Source of the DNA: Deltaproteobacteria bacterium
Lineage (GTDB): Bacteria > Desulfobacterota > Desulfobulbia > Desulfobulbales > Desulfurivibrionaceae
Assembly (NCBI GenBank): GCA_021802645.1
Contig: JAJZRO010000004.1
Span: 62,001-126,000 of the forward strand
Length of the DNA: 64,000 bases
Direction: 5' to 3'
Shown in pieces: positions 58,414 to 64,000 of this stretch; the first letter of the stretch is position 1; every line of letters begins with the position of its first letter. The position numbers and the translations under genes are program-made. The notes below the pieces were generated by a model. It searched no databases. It saw nothing but the letters and a program-made list of their open reading frames with translations, and was not told where the DNA came from.

Positions 58414-58860
58414 ATGACCACGGAAATGACCAAAGAAGCCGCTGTCGAACAGATTCTCTACGCCAGTATCCTCGAGAAGGGCATGTATTTCGGCCTGTTG
58501 TCGTTGATCGTCACCTTTGTCCTCTATGTCAGCGGTATTATGCCGGCGGTGGTTCCGTGTTGCGAGGTCGCGAACTACTGGCACATGCCGGTCAAGAAAT
58601 ACCTCGAGGCGGTGAACCAGAATTTCCTTCAGTGGGAGCATGTTCCCACCGGCTGGTCCTGGCTGAAGCTGGTCGGCAAGGGCGATTTTCTGAACTTCCT
58701 GCCGATCGCCACCCTTTCCGGGATCACGATTCTCTGCTACGCAGCCATTGTGCCAGGGCTTTTCAGGCGCGACGACAAGGCCATGGGACTGATGGCGTTG
58801 GCCACGGCGCTGGTGCTGGCCATCGCCGCCAGCGGGATCGTGGGGGGCGGCGCCCACTGA
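58414..58860 (+). CDS. DUF1634-like small membrane partner of the TauE permease
   Basis: 148 residues with three hydrophobic segments (YFGLLSLIVTFVLYVSGIM, LPIATLSGITILCYAAIVP, LMALATALVLAIAASGIVG). The conserved stretch is PVKKYLEAVNQNFLQWEHVP, then TGWSWLKLVGKGDFLNFLPI. Genes of this kind regularly follow TauE-type permeases in deltaproteobacteria, so it is probably a subunit or regulator of that transporter; the biochemical role is unknown. The two genes share a promoter and a terminator. Confidence 0.7.
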   Translation: MTTEMTKEAAVEQILYASILEKGMYFGLLSLIVTFVLYVSGIMPAVVPCCEVANYWHMPVKKYLEAVNQNFLQWEHVPTGWSWLKLVGKGDFLNFLPIATLSGITILCYAAIVPGLFRRDDKAMGLMALATALVLAIAASGIVGGGAH

Positions 58861-58888
58861 TTTTTTGCCGCAGCAGCGGAGGCAAGCC

Positions 58889-58922
58889 AGGCCGGCGGGA
58901 CGACCCGCCGGCCTTTTTTTTC
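58889..58922 (+). terminator. Rho-independent terminator of the TauE operon
   Basis: GGCCGGCGGG, loop ACGA, CCCGCCGGCC, then eight T residues. Strong. Confidence 0.9.
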
Positions 58923-58981
58923 GGGAAGAATCCCTTGACAGAAGCGGCCCTGCCCAGCAAGATTCCCCGGAGGAACAGACG

Positions 58982-60130
58982 ATGCAACGACAGATCAACC
59001 TACTTCGGGAATTTTCGGTACCGCTCATCGCCGGGGTCGTGGCGGCCCTGGCCTGGGCCAACCTGGCACCGGAGCAATACCACCATTTTCTGCACGCCCC
59101 CCTCCTGGGGTCGCTCAACTTCCACTTCCTCACCAACGATCTCTTCATGGTGCTCTTCTTCGGCATCGCCGCCGTGGAGATCACCGAGAGCTGTCTGCCG
59201 GGAGGTGACCTCTATCCCTTGCGCCGGGCGGTCAATCCCCTGCTGGCCACCCTGGGCGGAGTGACCGGCCCGATCCTGGTTTTTTTGAGCCTCAATGCGT
59301 TATTCGGCAGTCCCGCCCTGCTCCGGGGCTGGGGCGTTCCCACCGCCACCGACATCGCGCTGGCCTGGTTGGCGGCGAGTGCGGTCTTTGGCCGCCGCCA
59401 CCCCGCCATCTCCTTTTTGCTGCTGCTGGCCATTGCCGATGACGCCATCGGCCTCGTCATCATCGCCCTCTTTTATCCGAACCCGACCATGCCGGTCGAG
59501 CCGCTCTGGCTGCTGCTTACCGTTCTCGGCATGGGGGTCGCCTACCTGCTGCGTCGGCGCAAGACCAACAGCTACTGGCCCTACCTGCTCTTGGGCGGCA
59601 GCTTGAGCTGGGTCGGCCTCTTTGAGGCCCATATCCATCCCGCCCTCGCCCTGGTCTTCATCGTGCCGTTCCTGCCGCATCCGCCCAAAGAGCACAAGCA
59701 CCTTTTCGAGGACGATCCCCGGGACCTCACGCCGTTGGCCAGCTTCGAACACGAGTGGAAGGTGGTGGTGGACTTCGGGCTCTTCATGTTCGGCCTGGCC
59801 AATGCCGGGGTGGAGTTCGCCGCCATCGGCACCCCGACCTGGCTGATCCTCATTTCGCTGGCGGTGGGGAAAACCTGCGGCATCTTCACCCTCGGCTGGC
59901 TGGGCGCCAAACTCGGCTACCCGCTGCCCGACCGCATCCATACCAAGGAGCTACTCCTCATCGGTCTGGTGGGCGGCATCGGCATGACCGTCGCCCTCTT
60001 CGTTGCCGGCGAGGCCTATTCGGACCCCGTCATTCAGGGGGCGGCCAAGATGGGGGCCCTGTTCAGCTCGGGCTGTGCGGTGCTCGCCTTTGTCGCCAGC
60101 CGTTTGCTCAAGGTACGGCGTCTTTCCTGA
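58982..60130 (+). CDS. nhaA: Na+/H+ antiporter NhaA
   Basis: 382 residues, about 11-12 TM helices. Signatures: PLIAGVVAALAWANLAP, LMVLFFGIAAVEI-like helix, VPTATDIALAWLAASAVFG with the TDIA motif and the ion-binding pair in LLAIADDAIGLVIIALFY, KTCGIFTLGWLGAKLG and IGMTVALFVAGEAYSD. It exchanges Na+ (Li+) for H+ across the inner membrane for pH and salt balance. CGGAGGAACAG precedes the ATG. Confidence 0.93.
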   Translation: MQRQINLLREFSVPLIAGVVAALAWANLAPEQYHHFLHAPLLGSLNFHFLTNDLFMVLFFGIAAVEITESCLPGGDLYPLRRAVNPLLATLGGVTGPILVFLSLNALFGSPALLRGWGVPTATDIALAWLAASAVFGRRHPAISFLLLLAIADDAIGLVIIALFYPNPTMPVEPLWLLLTVLGMGVAYLLRRRKTNSYWPYLLLGGSLSWVGLFEAHIHPALALVFIVPFLPHPPKEHKHLFEDDPRDLTPLASFEHEWKVVVDFGLFMFGLANAGVEFAAIGTPTWLILISLAVGKTCGIFTLGWLGAKLGYPLPDRIHTKELLLIGLVGGIGMTVALFVAGEAYSDPVIQGAAKMGALFSSGCAVLAFVASRLLKVRRLS

Positions 60131-60253
60131 CCTATTGACCCTCCGGCGGCCACGGATTTTTGTTGCTGTGGCCCTGCCGATATGGCAAACACATAGGAAG
60201 GGCGTTTTGCTCGGTTGCTCTTTGTGCCATCACACCATGCTTCGGGGGGAATC

Positions 60254-60709
60254 ATGCGCGTTTTTCTCAGATCGGCAAACCGGCAACACAGCGGTTGCCG
60301 CCGCCGTGCGGAACTCGGCTTTTCGCTCATCGAACTGCTGATCGTCATGATTATCCTGGGGCTCATCGCCTCCCTGGTCGGACCCCGCCTCTTTGGCAAA
60401 CTCGGTGGGGCGCGGCAGGATACCGCCAAGACCCAGATCGAGATGTTGATGGCGGCGCTCGACGCCTTCCGTCTCGATGTCGGCCGCTACCCCAGCGAAC
60501 AGGAGGGACTGGGCGCCCTGATGCAGAACCCCGGGGTCAACAAGTGGGACGGCCCCTACCTCAAGAAAGAGGTGCCCATCGACCCCTGGGGCTACCCCTA
60601 CCACTACCAGAATCCCGGCCAGCACGGCGAGATCGATCTCTTTTCCTATGGTGCCGACAACAAGCCCGGCGGTGAAAAGGAAGACGCCGACGTCGGCAGC
60701 TGGCAGTAG
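60254..60709 (+). CDS. gspG: Type II secretion major pseudopilin GspG
   Basis: 151 residues. A 21-residue basic leader ends in G, followed by F and the prepilin motif (GFSLIELLIVMIILGLIAS); Glu at +5 is kept. The mature part has GspG hallmarks: LDAFRLDVGRYPSEQEGLGA and the calcium-loop region YGADNKPGGE. It forms the periplasmic pseudopilus after processing by the prepilin peptidase. First visible gene of a T2SS operon. GGGGGGAATC stands before the ATG. Confidence 0.94.
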   Translation: MRVFLRSANRQHSGCRRRAELGFSLIELLIVMIILGLIASLVGPRLFGKLGGARQDTAKTQIEMLMAALDAFRLDVGRYPSEQEGLGALMQNPGVNKWDGPYLKKEVPIDPWGYPYHYQNPGQHGEIDLFSYGADNKPGGEKEDADVGSWQ

Positions 60710-60717
60710 TTTCAATC

Positions 60718-60862
60718 CTAAATCAAGATGGAAACGCGAAGGCAGTGGATGGGCTTGCCCCATTGACGAACGAGCAGCGACGAGACAGTACACAGGGTAC
60801 GGCGAGGAGCAGCCTAGTGCGCCAGACAGCAGCGACAGCGGCGAAGTTAACGCTTGATTTAG
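60718..60862 (+). repeat. Dispersed intergenic repeat, copy 2, between gspG and gspE
   Basis: 145 bp bounded by a perfect 10-bp inverted repeat: CTAAATCAAG (60718-60727) and CTTGATTTAG (60853-60862). The inner blocks AACGCGAAGGC, CGAGACAGTACA, GGTACGGCGAGGAGC and GCGACAGCGG match copy 1 at 3823-3929. No ORF. It ends 4 bases before the gspE start codon. Confidence 0.75.
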
Positions 60863-60866
60863 CGGC

Positions 60867-62549
60867 ATGAGCCACGCGGTTTACTACGCCAAGAAGGACC
60901 GGCTCGGCGCCCTGCTCATTGCCGCCGGCCGGCTGCAGCCCCACCAACTGGAGCGGGCCCTGGCCCATCAGGATTCGGTGCCGCAGCGGATCGGCGAGAT
61001 CCTCCTCTCCCTCGGCCTCATCGGTGACGAGGATCTGACCAACGCCCTGGCCGAGCAACTCGACCTGCCGGTTTATGCCCCCGGGCCGACCGACACCTTC
61101 CTGCCCCTCGACATCTCGCCGCTCTTCCACCGCGCCCACCCCTTCTTGCTGGTGACGCGGGAGGGGGAGGCGCAACCGCTTCTCGTGGTCAGCGATCCCT
61201 TCGATCAGGAGCTGCTGAACGCCGCCCAACTCCTCTCTGCCTCGCCGCCCGCACTGGCACTGGCGCCGGAGCCCCAGCTCAAGAAGCTCGTCCAGACCCA
61301 TTACAACCTCGCCCTCCACGAGGCCGGCGAGGAGGGGGTGGCCATCGACGAGGACGACATCGACAGGCTCAAGGACATGGCCTCCGAGGCGCCGGTCATC
61401 AAGTACGTGAATACCCTGATTGATACCGCGGTGGGCCGCCGGGCCAGCGACATCCATCTGGAGCCGTTCGAGGACGGCATGAAGATTCGCTTCCGGATCG
61501 ACGGCACCCTCAACGATTTCGAGATTCCGCCCCACGCCATGCAGCCGGCGATTGTTTCGCGCACCAAACTGCTCGCCGGCCTCGACATTGCCGAGCGCCG
61601 CCTGCCGCAGGACGGCAAGATCGGGATGCGCATCGCCGGCCGCGAGATCGACCTGCGCGTCTCCACGCTGCCCACGGTCTACGGCGAGGGAGTGGTGATC
61701 CGCATCCTGGAAAAAGGCTCCATCATTCTCGACCTCGAACGGCTCGGCATGGCGCCGGCAATCGAGGCGCGCTTCCGCAAGCTCATCGCGGTGCCGGACG
61801 GCATCTTCCTGGTCACCGGCCCCACCGGCAGCGGCAAGACCACCACCCTGTACTGCGCCCTCAACCAGATCAACACCGGTGACAAGAAGATCATCACCGT
61901 CGAGGACCCGGTGGAATACCAACTGCACGGCATCAACCAGATCCAGGTGCGGCCGGATATCGGGCTGACCTTCAGCCGCGGGCTGCGTTCCATCGTGCGC
62001 CAGGACCCCGACGTCATCATGATCGGCGAGATCCGCGACCTCGACACCGCCGAGATCGCGGTGCAGTCGTCGCTCACCGGCCACCTGGTCTTTTCCACCC
62101 TGCACACCAACGACGCCATCTCGGCGGTGGTGCGGCTGCTCGACCTCGGGGTCGAGCGCTTCCTCATCTCCGCCTCCCTGCGCGGGGTGCTGGCCCAGCG
62201 GCTGGTGCGCCGCATCTGCCCGCACTGCAAGGTGGCGGCCGGCACCATCGCCAGCCGTGGCGTCCGCCCGAACGGCGAGGATTTCCCGGTCTACGAAGGC
62301 AAGGGTTGCCCGGCCTGCGGCCACAGCGGCTATAGCGGCCGAATCGGCATCTACGAACTGCTGGTGGTCGACGAGGCCCTGAACCGTGGCATCTCCCAAG
62401 GCCTCGATTTGGCCGAACTACGCGGTGTGGCGGAACAGAGCGGTTTTGTCACCATGTACGCCGACGGCCTCGATAAGGTCCGGCAGGGCGAGACCACCTT
62501 TGCCGAGGTGGTGCGGGTCTGCCGGGGGGCGGCAGATGGCGCTCTATAG
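60867..62549 (+). CDS. gspE: Type II secretion ATPase GspE
   Basis: 560 residues. The N1/N2 domains (LGALLIAAGRLQPHQLERAL, EILLSLGLIGDEDLTNALAE) precede the ATPase core: RASDIHLEPFEDGMKIRFRI, Walker A GPTGSGKTTT (about 320), Asp box TVEDPVEYQLHGINQIQV, Walker B DPDVIMIGEIRDLDTAEIA and His box GHLVFSTLHTNDA. The zinc module is CPHC...CPAC (about 450-480). It powers pseudopilus assembly. No Shine-Dalgarno is visible because the repeat ends just before the ATG. Its stop overlaps gspF by 14 bases. Confidence 0.95.
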   Translation: MSHAVYYAKKDRLGALLIAAGRLQPHQLERALAHQDSVPQRIGEILLSLGLIGDEDLTNALAEQLDLPVYAPGPTDTFLPLDISPLFHRAHPFLLVTREGEAQPLLVVSDPFDQELLNAAQLLSASPPALALAPEPQLKKLVQTHYNLALHEAGEEGVAIDEDDIDRLKDMASEAPVIKYVNTLIDTAVGRRASDIHLEPFEDGMKIRFRIDGTLNDFEIPPHAMQPAIVSRTKLLAGLDIAERRLPQDGKIGMRIAGREIDLRVSTLPTVYGEGVVIRILEKGSIILDLERLGMAPAIEARFRKLIAVPDGIFLVTGPTGSGKTTTLYCALNQINTGDKKIITVEDPVEYQLHGINQIQVRPDIGLTFSRGLRSIVRQDPDVIMIGEIRDLDTAEIAVQSSLTGHLVFSTLHTNDAISAVVRLLDLGVERFLISASLRGVLAQRLVRRICPHCKVAAGTIASRGVRPNGEDFPVYEGKGCPACGHSGYSGRIGIYELLVVDEALNRGISQGLDLAELRGVAEQSGFVTMYADGLDKVRQGETTFAEVVRVCRGAADGAL

Positions 62550-63753
62550 ATACACGGCGTTGGATCAGACCAACGCAAGCCGGGAGGGTGTCCTGGAGGG
62601 GGCGGATCAGGACGACGTGGCCAAACGCCTCATCCAGCAAGGGCTGCGCCCCCTGGCCATCCAGCCCCAGCTGGCCGGCCGGAGCAAGGCGTTGCCCTTC
62701 CTGGTCCGACTGCAGCAGGACAAGCTCACCCGCGCCGACCTCGCCTTTTTCACCGAACAGCTGGCCCTGCTCCTCAACTCCGGCCTCTCGCTGGACGCCG
62801 CCCTCCGCGCCTTGCGGCAGCACAGTCACAAACCCGCCTTCCGGCAGTTCACCGGCGAGCTGGAGAAAAAGCTCAAAGAGGGCAAGTCCTTTTCCCAGGC
62901 GCTGGCCGAGTATCCCGCCTTTTCGCCGATGTACCTCAACATTGTCCGAGCCGGCGAAGAGGGTGGGGCGCTGCCGGCGATGCTCGGCAAGATCGCCGAA
63001 TACCAGGCCACCTTTCAGGAACTTAAGCAGTTCATCATCTCCTCCTCGATCTATCCCGTTTTCCTCCTGGTGGTAGGGCTGGCGGCGGTGCTGGTGCTGC
63101 TCACCGTGATCCTGCCGCGCTTCGAGGTGCTTTTCGCCGACCTCGGCCACGAATTGCCCCTGAACGTCCGGATCATGATGGACACCGCCAAGGCGGTCAG
63201 CGGTCACCCTATCTTCACCGCCCTGCTCCTGTTCGGGCCGCCGGTCGCCGTCGGCTGGTACCTCAAGACGCCGGCCGGCCGCGCCTGGTTCGACCGGACC
63301 GCACTCCGGGTGCCGCTACTGGCCAGTTTCATCCAGGCGCTGGAAACCACCCGCATCTTCCGGACCATCGAGGTGCTGGTCAAGAACGGCGTCCACTTTG
63401 CCACCGCGTTGAAGATCGCCAGCGGGGTGGCGACCAATCAGGAATACCGCCGGCTGATGGGCCGCGCCACCGAGGCGCTGAAGGAGGGCCGCCAGATCAG
63501 CCACCGTCTCAAGGGGGAGGGGTTGCTGCCGGACCTGGCCGCGGACCTGCTGGCCATCGGCGAGGAATCCGGGCGGGTGGGCGAGGTGTGCGGCCAGATC
63601 GCCGACCACTACGAAAAGGAGCTGCGGTTGCGGGTCAAACGGCTGATCGCGGTGATCGAGCCGCTCTTTATTCTGCTCATCGCCCTGGTGGCCGGTTATG
63701 TGGTGATTTCCATGCTCTCGGTCATCCTGAGCATCAACGACATCGCCGGCTGA
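62536..63753 (+). CDS. gspF: Type II secretion inner-membrane protein GspF
   Basis: 405 residues, two T2SSF repeats: LAFFTEQLALLLNSGLSLDA, FSQALAEYPAFSPMYLNIVR, AGEEGGALPAML and, in the second, TTRIFRTIEVLVKNGVHFAT, DLLAIGEESGRVGEVCGQIA. Three TM helices (YPVFLLVVGLAAVLVLLTVI, IFTALLLFGPPVAVGWYL, PLFILLIALVAGYVVISML). It is the platform under the pseudopilus. The start ATG at 62536 lies inside the gspE end, so translation is coupled. Confidence 0.95.
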   Translation: MALYRYTALDQTNASREGVLEGADQDDVAKRLIQQGLRPLAIQPQLAGRSKALPFLVRLQQDKLTRADLAFFTEQLALLLNSGLSLDAALRALRQHSHKPAFRQFTGELEKKLKEGKSFSQALAEYPAFSPMYLNIVRAGEEGGALPAMLGKIAEYQATFQELKQFIISSSIYPVFLLVVGLAAVLVLLTVILPRFEVLFADLGHELPLNVRIMMDTAKAVSGHPIFTALLLFGPPVAVGWYLKTPAGRAWFDRTALRVPLLASFIQALETTRIFRTIEVLVKNGVHFATALKIASGVATNQEYRRLMGRATEALKEGRQISHRLKGEGLLPDLAADLLAIGEESGRVGEVCGQIADHYEKELRLRVKRLIAVIEPLFILLIALVAGYVVISMLSVILSINDIAG

Positions 63754-63759
63754 GGAACC

Positions 63760-64000
63760 ATGGCCGCCGCCCGCCCTCACCGTCTCGGTCGTCAGGGTTT
63801 TTCCCTCTTCGAACTGCTGCTGGTGTTGCTGCTGCTGGCGGTGGTTGCCGCTATCGCGGCCCCGGCGACCGGCCGCTTGCTTGACCAGCTCGCCTTCCGC
63901 AAGGAGACCGCCGCGGTGCTCGCCCAGCTTCGGGCGGCCCGGCTGCACGCAATCAGCAAAGGCAAGGCGGTGAACATCACGGTCGAGCCCGCGACCGCGC
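63760..64000 (+). CDS. gspH: Type II secretion minor pseudopilin GspH (start only)
   Basis: 80 residues visible, running off the window. Short basic leader ending in G, then FSLFELLLVLLLLAVVAAIA with Glu at +5, followed by RLLDQLAFRKETAAVLAQLR and HAISKGKAVNITVEP, typical of GspH/FimT. It starts 6 bases after the gspF stop. GspI or GspH is possible, but the AFRKE...LRAAR pattern favours GspH. Confidence 0.85.
   Translation, partial: MAAARPHRLGRQGFSLFELLLVLLLLAVVAAIAAPATGRLLDQLAFRKETAAVLAQLRAARLHAISKGKAVNITVEPATA

Overview
This 64 kb window is GC-rich, gene-dense bacterial chromosome from a Gram-negative anaerobe, most likely a deltaproteobacterium (Desulfobacterota) and perhaps a Desulfobulbales relative. 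The argument rests on gene content. Heptose/LPS, Lgt, TolC/NodT outer-membrane proteins and type II secretion genes show two membranes. A corrinoid/Wood-Ljungdahl style methyltransferase (AcsE type), a RACo-type corrinoid-protein activator and a ThiC/BzaF-like enzyme behind a cobalamin riboswitch point to anaerobic, B12-dependent C1 metabolism. FlgO-family proteins suggest flagellar motility. I saw no tRNA, rRNA, CRISPR array, prophage or transposase.

Layout. 1-880: end of an ArnT/PMT-like glycosyltransferase. 0.9-10.8 kb (minus strand): GluQRS, a 376-bp element with inverted ends, the BzaF/ThiC-like gene with its B12 riboswitch and terminator, class II DAHP synthase, an HsdR-N-like protein, AcsE-type methyltransferase with a good promoter, a Met/Gly-rich periplasmic protein, a GT2 glycosyltransferase and the RACo-type activator. 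10.9-16.7 kb (plus): MscS channel, hybrid histidine kinase, a nitrilase-RfaE2 fusion and a small Cys-rich protein. 16.7-18.3 kb (minus): an unknown protein and an ApbE lipoprotein. 18.5-22.8 kb (plus): a FlgO-family operon preceded by a sigma-28-like promoter; its last gene encodes a membrane protein with five or six FliM-like CheY-binding motifs. 22.9-27.2 kb (minus): lgt, a double M16 peptidase and rpe. 27.3-31.4 kb: a B12-binding radical SAM protein, a prenyltransferase/squalene-cyclase-repeat protein, an iron alcohol dehydrogenase and a small secreted protein.

31.5-42.1 kb is a multidrug-efflux block of two tandem tripartite systems: TetR-MacA-MacB(ATPase)-MacB(permease)-NodT, then TolC-EmrA-EmrB-TetR, each with a palindrome near its promoter that could be a TetR operator. 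42.2-48.5 kb (minus) holds metK and ahcY, then TatA, a MtnX-like HAD phosphatase, a class III aminotransferase and an alpha/beta hydrolase with a Cys nucleophile. 48.5-54.7 kb (minus): panE, a two-OB-fold lipoprotein, clpS-clpA and holA. 54.8-57.2 kb is a base-excision-repair pair: nfo, and a fusion of endonuclease III with exonuclease III. 57.2-60.1 kb: a TauE/SafE permease with a small membrane partner, and NhaA. 60.2-64.0 kb: a type II secretion operon (gspG, gspE, gspF, gspH start), interrupted by a 145-bp repeat.

The best leads are the FliM-peptide array protein in the FlgO operon, the Nth-Xth and nitrilase-RfaE2 fusions, the BzaF candidate under a B12 riboswitch, and a family of small inverted-end repeats seen at two, possibly three, intergenic sites.
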